From: Planctomicrobium piriforme
Lineage (GTDB): Bacteria > Planctomycetota > Planctomycetia > Planctomycetales > Planctomycetaceae
DNA length: 48,243 nt
Direction: 5' to 3'
NCBI GenBank assembly: GCA_945860955.1
Contig: CAMATH010000059.1
Coordinates: forward strand, 1 to 48,243
Numbering within the stretch: position 1 is the stretch's first letter; each line of letters begins with the position of its first letter. The notes beneath the pieces were generated by a model. That model ran no database searches. It saw only the letters and a list, made by a program, of their open reading frames with translations, and was not told where the DNA came from. Position numbers and translations under genes: made by a program. Below, piece after piece: positions 8,194-17,600 of the stretch.

Positions 8194-10743
8194 TTATGCG
8201 AAGACCAGGTCAAAATTCGTGCGAGTGAGTTTGGCGAGATTGATTGACCAGAGTCCATTCACCGTCAGCGTCCCGTTGGGGGTTCCCCCCGAGAATAGAA
8301 CCGTCGACGCGAACAGAACCTGATTCACGGTCGACGTCTTGTTCGACATCAGGACGGTCGCGCTCGACCCGGTCATATACGCTTTGAACGTACTCTTGAA
8401 ATTGGTCGGCAGGTAAGTCGGATCGGTTCCAATGGTCATCCGCGCCGCCGCCCCACCAGCGGTCATCACGAACGGGCCGGTGAACGTCCCGCCGTCGATC
8501 GCGATCTGGTCCCGCACAAACGCGGGACTCGTTCCCAGATCGATCGAGGTGGTCGTGGTGGAACTGAAGGTCGCGTTGGCGATCGCCAGCGAATCGGGGC
8601 CGTTACCGGTACTCAGCGTGACCGCTCCGGTGACGACGAGCGGGGTGCCGAACCCTTGCAGGGTGACGACATCCCCCGCATAGACCGCGCGGCTGGTTTT
8701 CACATTCAACGTCCCGCCGATGGAGCTGACGCCGTAAATCGTCGAATTCGAGAAGACCTCGAATTTGTTCGGATTGACGGTATTAAGGCTGTTGTCGTAG
8801 GCGACGTTGCCGGTGATTGTGACGCCGTCGTCAATGTGCAGCCCTGAGACACCATTCCCCGTGTCGGTCATGGTGACGTCTTTCTTGATCGCCGTCTTGC
8901 CGCCAGCGGGATTCCCCCCCAGCGGGCCAGCGATGTTGACCTGCTTCATACCGGCACCCGACGCGGTCACAGCGACCGAACCGGTCACGGTCAACGCGCC
9001 GCCGTTGTTTGTGCTGCCGTAAACATTCAGCGTACCGGCGGAGGCACCGAAGTTCTCGATGATCGATCCGCCAATCGTGGTGTTCCCCGGAGTGGCGTTG
9101 ATCGTGACCGTCGAGAGGCCGTTCGTGGCCCCGTTGATCGTCAGATCTCCCGTCATTGACAGCCCCGAGACGGTCACATCACTGATTCCGGTTCCCAGCG
9201 TGATGGTGAGATTGGCCAGCGAATTCAGCAGAATCGACTGCGAGGCGGCCGTGGTGGTCAGATAGGTGATCTGCGTGTTGAGCCCGGCCGTGATGACCAC
9301 CTTCGAAGTGGATCGCGTCACGGTAAACACGGGATTTCGGGCGTCGGTCGACGTCAGCGTCAGGTTATTTCCGACCAGTACCGCTTTGACGGTCGCCTTC
9401 ACCGCCGTCGGAGCCGTGGTTGTGAAATTCGTCTTCACGAACTTCGAATTGGTGATCGTCCATAACCCTTGAACGTAGTAGGTTCCCGGGCTGGCACCAC
9501 CGACGAACGTGACGTTCGAATTGAAGTTCACTTCGCTGCTGGTCGAACTGGCGTTCGAAATGTAGATCTGGGAAAAGGCTCCCGTGAGATAAGCGGCGAA
9601 CGTTCCCTTGAACGTCGTGGGACCAAACGTTTTGTCCGTCCCCAGGTCGAGTTCCGCCGACGCCCCCGAGGCGCTCACCGTCACCCCCGTCGCGAACGTC
9701 GAGCCATCGATTTTCATGATGTCCCGGCTGTAGCTGGGACTGGTCCCCGCGTTGAGCGACAGGGCGCTGGTGAACGACGTGTTTTGCAACGTCAGCTTGT
9801 CGGCCCCCGCCCCGGTGACAATGGTGGCGACCCCGGTGACGACCAGTGGTGTCCCGAACCCCACGAGCTGAACCGTGTTGCCCGCGTAATTCGCCGAGCT
9901 GGTTTTGATATTCAGCGTTCCACCAATCGTAGTGACACCGTACGCGAGGGAATTCGAGAAAATCTCGACTTTGTTCGCGCTGACGTTGTTCACCGAGTTG
10001 TCGAACGACACATTGCCGGTGATCTTGACGCCGTCATCAATATGAAAACCGGACGTTCCGAAGCCCGTGTCGAGAACGTTGACACTTCCCCCAATGAACA
10101 ATTTCCCGCCGGAGGGATTGTTCGCCAGCGGACCGGCCAGATTGACCTGATGCGCCCCTGCGCCGTTTTCGATGACGTTGACCGACCCGGTCACCGTCAA
10201 ACTTCCGCCAAAATTGGCGCTGCCGAACAGGTTGAACGTCGAAACTTCACTGCCAAGATTGGCGTTGATCGAACCGCCAATGGTCGTGGCCAGCGTTCCG
10301 GCGTTGACCGTGACGAACGCCTTGCCCGTGGCGGTACCATTGATCGTCAGATCGCCGGTCATGCTCAGGCCGACGACATTGACGGTGTTGATTCCCGCCC
10401 CCAAGTTGACCGTCAGACTCTTCACCGTCGCCAGCGAAATCGTCTGCGTGCTGAGGATGCTGGTTCCAAACGTGATCTGCGAACCGGCAACCGCCGAGAT
10501 GAGGACGTTGTTCACGTTCGTCGTCGAACGGGTGATCGTTAACCCAGTGTCGTAATTGTCGGTCGATGTGAGCGTGAGCGCCCCGCTGATATTCGTCAAC
10601 GTGAAATTCGGAACAGCGGCCGCGAGCAGCGCCCGCGACTCCAGCACCTCGGCCCCGATCCCAGCGGAAACAAGTCGGGTCGGACGACGTCGACGCACAG
10701 ACGAACGGGAGAACAAACGTGCCCAGTTTTGGCGAAGATTCAT
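8194..10743 (-). CDS. Large exported repeat protein with LEPR-XLL-type N-terminus (849 aa)
   Basis: The frame opens at 10860, but the ATG at 10743 gives the usual start for this protein class: a basic stretch (SSVRRRRPTRL) followed by EVLESRALLAA at residues 32-42. This is a variant of the LEPR-XLL motif found at the N-terminus of giant planctomycete surface proteins. The rest is Ser/Thr/Gly/Asn/Val-rich beta sequence with no cysteine-rich or catalytic motif. It consists of two long units of about 390 residues: LTLTSTD...TRST...GDLTING...TTIGGSI...HIDDGVTITGNV...GTPLVVTG recurs in the same order at roughly 50-440 and 455-849. A beta-helix or adhesin-like fold is likely. A dedicated terminator follows it. 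The role in the cell surface is family inference. Confidence 0.8.
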   Translation of the reverse strand: MNLRQNWARLFSRSSVRRRRPTRLVSAGIGAEVLESRALLAAAVPNFTLTNISGALTLTSTDNYDTGLTITRSTTNVNNVLISAVAGSQITFGTSILSTQTISLATVKSLTVNLGAGINTVNVVGLSMTGDLTINGTATGKAFVTVNAGTLATTIGGSINANLGSEVSTFNLFGSANFGGSLTVTGSVNVIENGAGAHQVNLAGPLANNPSGGKLFIGGSVNVLDTGFGTSGFHIDDGVKITGNVSFDNSVNNVSANKVEIFSNSLAYGVTTIGGTLNIKTSSANYAGNTVQLVGFGTPLVVTGVATIVTGAGADKLTLQNTSFTSALSLNAGTSPSYSRDIMKIDGSTFATGVTVSASGASAELDLGTDKTFGPTTFKGTFAAYLTGAFSQIYISNASSTSSEVNFNSNVTFVGGASPGTYYVQGLWTITNSKFVKTNFTTTAPTAVKATVKAVLVGNNLTLTSTDARNPVFTVTRSTSKVVITAGLNTQITYLTTTAASQSILLNSLANLTITLGTGISDVTVSGLSMTGDLTINGATNGLSTVTINATPGNTTIGGSIIENFGASAGTLNVYGSTNNGGALTVTGSVAVTASGAGMKQVNIAGPLGGNPAGGKTAIKKDVTMTDTGNGVSGLHIDDGVTITGNVAYDNSLNTVNPNKFEVFSNSTIYGVSSIGGTLNVKTSRAVYAGDVVTLQGFGTPLVVTGAVTLSTGNGPDSLAIANATFSSTTTTSIDLGTSPAFVRDQIAIDGGTFTGPFVMTAGGAAARMTIGTDPTYLPTNFKSTFKAYMTGSSATVLMSNKTSTVNQVLFASTVLFSGGTPNGTLTVNGLWSINLAKLTRTNFDLVFA

Positions 10744-11175
10744 CGCGACCACTCTCTGATTTGAGGAAATCTGAACGGGAACGGAATCCCCGTTACCAAC
10801 CACCCATTCTGTTGAATCGTCACAGGTCCAACTCGGACACGACGAAAAACAGTCACTCATGGGGTTTTCACTCTAGAGATTCAACACCGCCCCATTCGGA
10901 TGAGAGTCTACTGATTATAAGATCAGTCTACATGGATCCGATGCGGTGAATTCTCAAGAACGCCCGGTGTCGCCCAAAAACCGAACGAACCGGGGGGCTT
11001 TCGCAGCCCGCCGGGAGCGCACCCGTCACGAGCGCGCTCCATTCGGCCTATAGGGATTGTATGTCCGTGTCCAGCGGCGGGTCAAATCGGGTTTCGGCGG
11101 CTCGCCCCGAGGCAATGAGAATGGTAACTTGACCCCCCCTCAGCGAGTCCTACGCCCAGGAGCAGTGGAATCAAC
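10744..11175. promoter_or_regulatory. Divergent intergenic region between the surface-protein gene and the exporter operon
   Basis: This 432-bp region should hold promoters for both directions. AT-rich stretches occur at about 10905-10930 (ACTGATTATAAGATCAGTC, itself a palindrome ACTGAT-TATAAG-ATCAGT). An inverted repeat GGAGCGC...GCGCTCC lies at about 11015-11041. I cannot assign exact -10 and -35 boxes with confidence. Confidence 0.4.
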
Positions 11176-12300
11176 ATGCGCAACAAGTCGTTTATGGAAC
11201 GAGTCGGACGCTTCGTCCTGCTGGCCGTCGTCGTTTTCGTCGCTTGGGGGGCCTACCAGCGACAAGAACGCAAGAAACTCAAGCTCCCCGATGGAATCGT
11301 CTGGGGGAACGGGCGGATCGAGGCGATTCAGGTTGATATCGCCTCAAAATCCAGCGGCCGCATCGAAGAGGTTCTCGTCAAAGAAGGGGACTTGGTGGAA
11401 GTCGATCAGGTTCTCTGTCGGATGGACACCGCGGAACTCGACGCGACTCTCGAAAACCGCAAGGCCCAGCTTGCGAAAGCGGAGGAAGACGCGGCTGAGG
11501 CGGAAGCCGATGTCGTGCAAAAGGAAGCGAGCGCTTCCCTTGCCGAAAAGAGCTTTGCGCGGGCCGAAACCCTGAAGAAACGCAACGCGATCTCGGACCA
11601 GAGCTACGACGAAGACAAGACCCGGCGCGAGGCCGCCGCCGCTCAGGTCAATGTTGCCAAAGCCCGGGTGCGTTCGACCCTGCAAGGGGTCTCGGCCGCC
11701 GAGGCGGAGGTGAAGCGGATTCAGTCACAGTGGGACGATACCGTTTTAAAAAGTCCGGTCAAAGGTCGGGTGTTGTACCGCATGAAAGAACCGGGTTCGG
11801 TCGTCGGGGCGGGAGAGAAAATGTTGACCGTTCTCGATCTCAGCGACATCTACATGGAGATTTTTCTTCCCGCTCAGGAAGCCGCGCGGGCTCATGTGGG
11901 GGCCGAGGCCCGATTGGTGTTTGACGCCGCCCCCGAATACGCCGCCGAGGCCCATGTGTCGTTCGTCTCACCCGAGGCGCAATTCACCCCCAAGCAGGTG
12001 GAAACCCGCAGCGAGCGCGACAAGCAGCAATTTCGGCTGAAGCTGCAAATCCCGCCGGAAAAGGTCGCGCCGTACATCAACCGGATCAAAACCGGCGTCC
12101 GCGGACTGGGGTATGTGCGGCTCGACGACAAGGCAGTCTGGCCCGCTGCGCTGGAACGACGTTTTCCCCCGCCGGCAGCCTCTTCCGCCAAAACGACTGC
12201 CCCTTCGTCCGCTGGGGTTAGCCCAGCCCCCAAACCAGCCGAGACGCCAACCGAAGACGCCGAGTCCCCTGCGAAAACCGCCCCTGCGGAGTCACCGTAA
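11176..12300 (+). CDS. yhiI: HlyD-family membrane-fusion protein of an ABC exporter (YhiI-like)
   Basis: One N-terminal membrane helix (residues about 12-28) is followed by the split biotinyl-lipoyl domain (GRIEAIQVDIASKSSGRIEEVLVKEGDLVEVDQVLCRMD at about 40-80). A long Ala/Glu-rich coiled-coil hairpin follows (about 85-180) and then the second lipoyl half (DTVLKSPVKGRVLYRMKEPGSVVGAGEKML). The C-terminus is a Pro/Ala-rich tail of about 50 residues. It links the inner-membrane exporter to the outer membrane or cell exterior. The next two genes encode an RbbA-like ATPase-permease and a YhhJ-like permease, the same order as the yhiI-rbbA-yhhJ operon of enteric bacteria. The symbol is by analogy, and the substrate is unknown. 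Confidence 0.85.
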   Translation: MRNKSFMERVGRFVLLAVVVFVAWGAYQRQERKKLKLPDGIVWGNGRIEAIQVDIASKSSGRIEEVLVKEGDLVEVDQVLCRMDTAELDATLENRKAQLAKAEEDAAEAEADVVQKEASASLAEKSFARAETLKKRNAISDQSYDEDKTRREAAAAQVNVAKARVRSTLQGVSAAEAEVKRIQSQWDDTVLKSPVKGRVLYRMKEPGSVVGAGEKMLTVLDLSDIYMEIFLPAQEAARAHVGAEARLVFDAAPEYAAEAHVSFVSPEAQFTPKQVETRSERDKQQFRLKLQIPPEKVAPYINRIKTGVRGLGYVRLDDKAVWPAALERRFPPPAASSAKTTAPSSAGVSPAPKPAETPTEDAESPAKTAPAESP

Positions 12301-12412
12301 CGAGGTGGCGGCTTCACTCCGCAGAGGCTCAGAGTTTGTGCCCCGCCTCGGCTTGTGCCTCGACAGATTCTTCCATCCGAATTCTCTCCCCTGAGCATTT
12401 CAGGTCTGCTTC
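12301..12412 (+). other. Spacer inside the exporter operon
   Basis: This 112-bp spacer has no recognisable gene. It is long for an operon spacer, but all three exporter genes run in the same direction and no clear terminator is visible. Confidence 0.4.
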
Positions 12413-15271
12413 ATGACCCAGCGCGACCGATCGATTGCCAGCGTCGTCGGTGTCTCGCACCATTATGGCAAGACTCAGGCGCTCAAAAACATCTCGATCG
12501 AAATCCCCGCGGGGAAAATGGTCGGGCTGATTGGCCCCGATGGTGTCGGCAAGTCGACGCTCATGGGGCTGATTTCCGGTTCCCGAAAGATTCAGTCGGG
12601 CCAGGTGTTGGTTCTGGGGGGGGACATGTCGAATCAACGGCATCGAACCGCCGTCTGCCCCCAGATCGCGTACATGCCGCAGGGACTGGGGAAAAACCTC
12701 TATTTTGAATTGAGCGTCTTCGAGAATATCGATTTTTTCGCCCGCTTGTTCGGCCAATCCAAGGCAGAACGCGTGGCCCGCATCGAGTCTCTCCTGAAAG
12801 CGACCGGACTCGATCCCTTTCCCGATCGACCGGTGGGGAAACTCTCAGGGGGGATGAAACAAAAAGTCGGATTGTGCAGCGCGCTGGTTCATGACCCCGA
12901 TCTGTTACTGCTCGACGAACCGACCACAGGCGTCGACCCTCTTTCGCGACGGCAGTTCTGGGCGCTGATTGACGCGATTCGGGAACAGCGTCCGTCGATG
13001 AGCGTGCTCGTCTCGACCGCTTACATGGACGAAGCCGAGCAGTTTGACTGGACCATCGCCATGGACGACGGCGCGATTCTCGCGAGCGATTCGCCCACAC
13101 GCCTGATGGAACAGACGAAATCCAAAAACCTGGAAGAGGCGTTTGTCAAACTGCTTCCTCCCGAGAAACGGGGAGATGGCCACTCTCTGGAGATTCCCCC
13201 GCGCAAGGACGTCGCGGCCGAGCCGGCGATTGTCGCGAAAAACGTCTCCATGCGTTTCGGTTCGTTCACTGCGGTCAACAACGTGAGCTTTTCGATCGAA
13301 CGGGGAGAGATCTTCGGGTTTCTCGGTTCGAACGGCTGCGGAAAAACGACCACCATGAAGATTCTGACCGGGCTCCTCCCGGCGACCGAAGGCGAGGCGC
13401 TGCTCTTCGGGAAGAAAGTCGACGCGAACGACCTCGAGACCCGTCGACGTGTCGGCTACATGTCGCAGGCGTTTTCGTTGTACACGGAACTCACCGTCAG
13501 TCAAAACCTGTGGCTCCACGCTCGGCTGTTTCATCTGGAAGTCGCCGAAGCCCGCGAACGAATTGACGAACTTGTCCGGCGGTTCGGATTGAGTGAGTAC
13601 TTTGACGCCCTGGCGGCCAGCCTGCCGCTCGGGGTGAGGCAGCGGTTGTCACTCGCCGTCGCCATCATCCACCGGCCCGAAATGCTGATTCTTGACGAAC
13701 CGACATCGGGGGTCGACCCGGTCGCCCGCGATGAATTCTGGGAGCTGCTGATCGAACTGTCGCGAAATGAGAATGTCACCATTTTCATCTCGACGCATTT
13801 CATGAACGAGGCACTGCGCTGTGACCGGATCTCGCTGATGCACGCGGGGACGGTTCTTGCCTGCGACAAGCCGGCGGATCTCGTCGCCAAATCGGGCCTG
13901 CCCACTCTTGAGGAAGCGTTCATTCATTGCATTGAGCAGGCGATTCCCGCAGGGCAGGAGACGAAGCAACAGGACCTGGCGGCGCTGTTCGCACCGTCGG
14001 CTCATGGGGGCGCTGGAGGGAACGGGGCGAGCCGCTCTTCTGACCCCCATGCGGTTGTCAGCGGTGATCCGCAACACGACGCGAGCAGTCCGCCATCGAA
14101 TCCCGCGACAGGTCACACCGCGACAGCCCACGCCGAGTCGCGATTCCATCTGGGGCGGGCGCTCGCGTATGCGCACCGTGAGACGCTGGAAATCCGCCGG
14201 GATCCGGTTCGGCTCGCGTTCGCCTTCATCGGGTCGGCGCTTCTGATGCTGGTTCTGGGATTCGGGATCACCACCGACGTTGAGAACATCAAGTTCTCGT
14301 ACCTCGATCGCGATCAAACGCCCGAGAGCCGGGAGTTTCTGGCGGCCTATCAGGGCTCTCGCTACTTTCAGGAAATCGCCCCCGCGATCCAGACTCAAGA
14401 AGAATCGCTAGAGCGGCTGCGAGCGAACACACTGTCGGTCGCGCTGGAAATTCCCAAGGATTTTGGCAAGGACTTGAAATCGGGCCGCCAGCCCGAGGTG
14501 GCGGCGTCGATCGACGGTTCCAATCCGTTTCGCTCGGAAACAATGAAGGATTACACCACCAGTGTCGCGACCACCTATCTGGAGGATCTGGCGAAACGCA
14601 CCTCGGAGGCGAAGTTCTCCGGCCCGGCCGTGCGAATCCAACCGCGATTCAAATACAACCCCACCTTCGACAGCATCTACGCGATGGTTCCCAGTGTGCC
14701 GGCGCTGTTGCTGATCCTTATCCCTGCGACACTGATGGCCGTCAGCATTGTGCGGGAAAAGGAACTGGGCTCGATCTCGAACTTCTACACCACGCCAACC
14801 ACCAAGCTCGAGTTTCTGGTTGGGAAGCAACTTCCCTATCTGGCGATCGGCATGATCAACTTCTGTGTGTTGACGGCGATGGCCCTCCTGGTGTTTCACG
14901 TCCCCATCAAGGGGAGCGGGTTGACGCTGCTGTTGTGTACGCTGCTGTACGTCGCGGCGACCACGGGAATCGGCCAGTTGATTTCGACATTCACCTCCAG
15001 TCAGGTCGCGGCGGTGTTCGTGACCACAGTCGTCACGATGCTTCCAACGGTTCAGTTTTCAGGATTGATGCAACCGGTGTCGACACAGGAGGGAAGTGCC
15101 CGGCTGATTGGCACCCTCTGGCCGACAACCTATTACATGCACGCCAGCGTCGGGGCGTATACGAAGGGACTGCTATTCCCCGACCTCGCGTTCGATGCCC
15201 TGGCCCTGGGACTGTTCGTTCCGGTGCTGACAGTGGTGACCTGCTATCTGCTCACGAAGCAGGAGGCTTGA
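12413..15271 (+). CDS. rbbA: RbbA-like protein: two ABC ATPase domains fused to an ABC-2 permease (952 aa)
   Basis: Domain order is ABC1, ABC2, permease. ABC1 has Walker A GPDGVGKST (41-49), signature LSGGM (144-148) and Walker B LLLLDEP (164-170). ABC2 has Walker A GSNGCGKTT (305-313), Walker B LILDEP, and in place of LSGG the degenerate signature LPLGVRQRLS (404-413). That degenerate signature is characteristic of RbbA/YhiH, described in E. coli as a ribosome-associated ATPase fused to a transporter. A linker rich in Gly/Ala/Ser/His (about 525-580) leads to an ABC-2 permease with an N-terminal helix (AFAFIGSALLMLVLGFGI), a large extracytoplasmic loop and five C-terminal helices. It ends one base before the ATG of the YhhJ-like partner. 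Whether it binds ribosomes here is unknown. Confidence 0.9.
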   Translation: MTQRDRSIASVVGVSHHYGKTQALKNISIEIPAGKMVGLIGPDGVGKSTLMGLISGSRKIQSGQVLVLGGDMSNQRHRTAVCPQIAYMPQGLGKNLYFELSVFENIDFFARLFGQSKAERVARIESLLKATGLDPFPDRPVGKLSGGMKQKVGLCSALVHDPDLLLLDEPTTGVDPLSRRQFWALIDAIREQRPSMSVLVSTAYMDEAEQFDWTIAMDDGAILASDSPTRLMEQTKSKNLEEAFVKLLPPEKRGDGHSLEIPPRKDVAAEPAIVAKNVSMRFGSFTAVNNVSFSIERGEIFGFLGSNGCGKTTTMKILTGLLPATEGEALLFGKKVDANDLETRRRVGYMSQAFSLYTELTVSQNLWLHARLFHLEVAEARERIDELVRRFGLSEYFDALAASLPLGVRQRLSLAVAIIHRPEMLILDEPTSGVDPVARDEFWELLIELSRNENVTIFISTHFMNEALRCDRISLMHAGTVLACDKPADLVAKSGLPTLEEAFIHCIEQAIPAGQETKQQDLAALFAPSAHGGAGGNGASRSSDPHAVVSGDPQHDASSPPSNPATGHTATAHAESRFHLGRALAYAHRETLEIRRDPVRLAFAFIGSALLMLVLGFGITTDVENIKFSYLDRDQTPESREFLAAYQGSRYFQEIAPAIQTQEESLERLRANTLSVALEIPKDFGKDLKSGRQPEVAASIDGSNPFRSETMKDYTTSVATTYLEDLAKRTSEAKFSGPAVRIQPRFKYNPTFDSIYAMVPSVPALLLILIPATLMAVSIVREKELGSISNFYTTPTTKLEFLVGKQLPYLAIGMINFCVLTAMALLVFHVPIKGSGLTLLLCTLLYVAATTGIGQLISTFTSSQVAAVFVTTVVTMLPTVQFSGLMQPVSTQEGSARLIGTLWPTTYYMHASVGAYTKGLLFPDLAFDALALGLFVPVLTVVTCYLLTKQEA

Positions 15272-15272
15272 G

Positions 15273-16397
15273 ATGAAACGACTGGCGACGATTTTCTGGC
15301 TGGGAACGAAGGAACTCCGCAGTTTGCGTCATGATGTGGTGCTGGTCGTCTTCGTGATCTACTCGTTCACCCTGGCGATCTACAGCCAGGCGACAGGAAC
15401 CTCGTCGGAGGTTCACAACGCGTCGATCGCCTTCGTGGATGAGGATGATTCGGCGCTGTCGCGGCAACTGTTCAACGCGTTCTATCCGCCGCGGTTCCTC
15501 AGGCCGGTGAAAATCGTCCCCCAGGATGTCGAACATGCGATGGACCAGGGAAAATACATTTTCGTCGTGGAGATTCCCCCGCGGTTCGAGGCCGACGCGC
15601 GTGCCGGCCGGCATCCGGAACTGCTGCTCAATGTTGACGCGACGGCGATGCTGCAGGCGGGGGTGGGATCGTCGTACATCTCCAACATCATCCTGAGCGA
15701 GACGACCACGTTTCTGCAGCGGAGTGACGAGCGGGCCGGGCCGGCGGTTTCTGTTGTCACCCGCCGCGAGTTCAATCCCAATGGAACCACGTCGTGGTTC
15801 ACCGGTGTGGTGGCAATCATCAACCAGGTCTCCCTGCTAACCATGGTGCTGACGGGAGCCGCGCTGCTGCGTGAACGGGAACAGGGGACCATCGAACATC
15901 TGCTGGTCATGCCGCTGACTGCGTTCGATATCGCGATGGCGAAGGTCTGGGCGAACGGTCTGGTGATTCTGGTCGCGGTCGCGGTGTCGCTGTTTGTGGT
16001 TGTGCGGACGGTTCTCGCAGTACCGATCGCCGGCTCTCCGATGCTGTTTCTGGCGGGGGTGGTGCTGTACCTGTTTTTCGCGACCGCGCTCGGAATCTTC
16101 ATGGGGACGGTGGCGCGCACAATGGCACAGTTCGCCCTCTTGGTGATTGTGACCGTGATTGTGTTGCAGTTGCTTTCCGGGGGGAATACGCCGGTGGAGA
16201 GTCAGCCAATGTGGCTGCAGCGGATCACGTTCTTTCTCCCTTCCCGGAGCTTCGTGAGTTTCTCACAGGCGATCATCTATCGCGGAGCGGGGTTGCGGAT
16301 TGTCTGGCCCGACTTTGTCCTGGTGACGTTGATGGGGTTGGCGTTTTTCGTTTACAGCCTCCGGCGGTTTCGGTTGGCGATCGCCGCGAGTAAGTAG
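15273..16397 (+). CDS. yhhJ: ABC-2 type permease, YhhJ-like partner of the RbbA-type exporter
   Basis: Topology is one N-terminal helix (VVLVVFVIYSFTLAIYSQA), an extracytoplasmic loop of about 150 residues, and five or six C-terminal helices (from about residue 175). The conserved REREQGTIEHLLVMPLTAFDIAMAKVW segment marks ABC-2 permeases of the YhfM/YhhJ group. The ATG follows AGGAGG by 6 bases, and the previous stop ends one base before it, so translation is probably coupled. It should form the second half of the membrane channel with the permease part of the RbbA-like protein. Confidence 0.88.
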   Translation: MKRLATIFWLGTKELRSLRHDVVLVVFVIYSFTLAIYSQATGTSSEVHNASIAFVDEDDSALSRQLFNAFYPPRFLRPVKIVPQDVEHAMDQGKYIFVVEIPPRFEADARAGRHPELLLNVDATAMLQAGVGSSYISNIILSETTTFLQRSDERAGPAVSVVTRREFNPNGTTSWFTGVVAIINQVSLLTMVLTGAALLREREQGTIEHLLVMPLTAFDIAMAKVWANGLVILVAVAVSLFVVVRTVLAVPIAGSPMLFLAGVVLYLFFATALGIFMGTVARTMAQFALLVIVTVIVLQLLSGGNTPVESQPMWLQRITFFLPSRSFVSFSQAIIYRGAGLRIVWPDFVLVTLMGLAFFVYSLRRFRLAIAASK

Positions 16398-16425
16398 GTG
16401 ACAGGTTGCGAGTGTTGTCGCGCGG

Positions 16426-16451
16426 CAGGGGGCTGACGCCGCCCCGCTCGC
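16426..16451 (+). repeat. Short dispersed palindromic repeat, copy 2
   Basis: Twenty-six bases matching 3515-3539 except for substitutions that preserve a 5-bp stem (GGGGC/GCCCC here). It lies between the exporter operon and the ApbE gene, just before the GGAGAAGGAG ribosome binding site of the latter. Confidence 0.5.
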
Positions 16452-16469
16452 CTGGAGAAGGAGTTCACA

Positions 16470-17585
16470 ATGACGTCCAGGCGGGAGTTTTTGACGGGGC
16501 GGCCGTTTCGGGATGAGGGAGACGACAATGTCGAACCGGTGGTGGCCGATCTGGCGCTGTTGCCGGCGAACACGATTCGGCTTGCCTGCACGGCGATGGC
16601 GTCGGACTTTGAGGTGATTTTGAATCCCGGATCCGGTGGCCGACTGGAAGGGGCCTCGGCGGCGCTGCACGAGGTGGACCGTCTGGAGGACCAGTTGTCC
16701 GTCTACCGGCCGATGTCGGAACTGTCGCGTTTGAATGCCCGGGGGGCGACGGAAGAAGTCGTTGTGGAATCGCGGCTGTTTGAGCTGATCGAACGCGCCC
16801 TGCAACTGGCCGGGGAAACGGAGGGGGCGTTTGATCCGACGGCGGGTCGAATGGTCACCTTGTGGCGGACATGTCGTCGGGATCGCCGACTGCCGACGGA
16901 ATCGGAACTGGAAGCGGCGCGGCGAAGCGTCGGTTCCTGCCACGTCCAACTGGATCTCCAACGGAAATCGGTTCGGTTCGATTCGCCGGGCATCGAACTC
17001 AACTTCAATGCCATGGGAAAAGGCTACGCACTCGACCGGGCCGGAGAGTTATTGGAGCAATGGTTCGAGAACGAACTGAGGCGGCAGTCGGAGTCTGGTC
17101 CTGGCGAACCGCCAATTCCAAGATCGGCCGCGAATTCGTGGCTGATGCACGGTGGCTATAGCAGCCTGCTGGCCCGGGGATCGTTGGCGGGGGTCGACGG
17201 TTGGCCGGTGGCGATTCGACACCCGCTGCTCCCGGGGAGGACCCTGGCGACTGTCTGGCTGAAAGACCGCGGGCTGTCGACCAGCGGCGCCGGGGTGCAG
17301 TTTTTCCGGCACCAGGGAAAGCGGTATGGGCATATTGTCGATCCGAGAACCGGCTGGCCGGCGGAGGGGATGCTGTCGGCGACGGTTTTGGCGCCTGACG
17401 CGGCGACCGCTGAAGCATTGTCCACCGCATTTTTTGTGTTGGGGGTCGAAACAGCCCGTTCGTATTGCCATAATCACACGGAAGTCGCTGCGCTGCTTGT
17501 TCCCGCTCCCGCGTCTGGGGGGCGGGTCGAGCCCATTGTTTGCGGCTTGTCGGATTCGGAACTGATGTTCCCCCTTGATCACTAG
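16470..17585 (+). CDS. apbE: FAD:protein FMN transferase (ApbE)
   Basis: ApbE links FMN covalently to a Thr or Ser of exported flavoproteins, using FAD and Mg2+. Conserved blocks are visible in order: TAMASDFEVIL (about 36-46), DRLEDQLSVYRPMSELSRLN, DPTAGRMVTLWR, LNFNAMGKGYALDRA (about 177-191), MHGGYSSLLARG, LSTSGAGVQFF, and the metal/nucleotide motif HIVDPRTGWPA with DAATAEALSTAFFVLG. The length (371 aa) is normal. There is no clear signal peptide or lipobox at the N-terminus, which starts MTSRREFLTG; this has a Tat-like RR but no hydrophobic core. A strong GGAGAAGGAG ribosome binding site precedes the ATG. The DoxX-like gene starts 15 bases downstream, so the two are probably one unit. Confidence 0.92.
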   Translation: MTSRREFLTGRPFRDEGDDNVEPVVADLALLPANTIRLACTAMASDFEVILNPGSGGRLEGASAALHEVDRLEDQLSVYRPMSELSRLNARGATEEVVVESRLFELIERALQLAGETEGAFDPTAGRMVTLWRTCRRDRRLPTESELEAARRSVGSCHVQLDLQRKSVRFDSPGIELNFNAMGKGYALDRAGELLEQWFENELRRQSESGPGEPPIPRSAANSWLMHGGYSSLLARGSLAGVDGWPVAIRHPLLPGRTLATVWLKDRGLSTSGAGVQFFRHQGKRYGHIVDPRTGWPAEGMLSATVLAPDAATAEALSTAFFVLGVETARSYCHNHTEVAALLVPAPASGGRVEPIVCGLSDSELMFPLDH

Positions 17586-17600
17586 CCCCCTGAACCGCCT

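Noticed and set aside
9469-10542. 357-codon rightward frame over the surface protein
   Set aside because: Arg-rich antisense artefact of a Thr/Val/Gly-rich gene.
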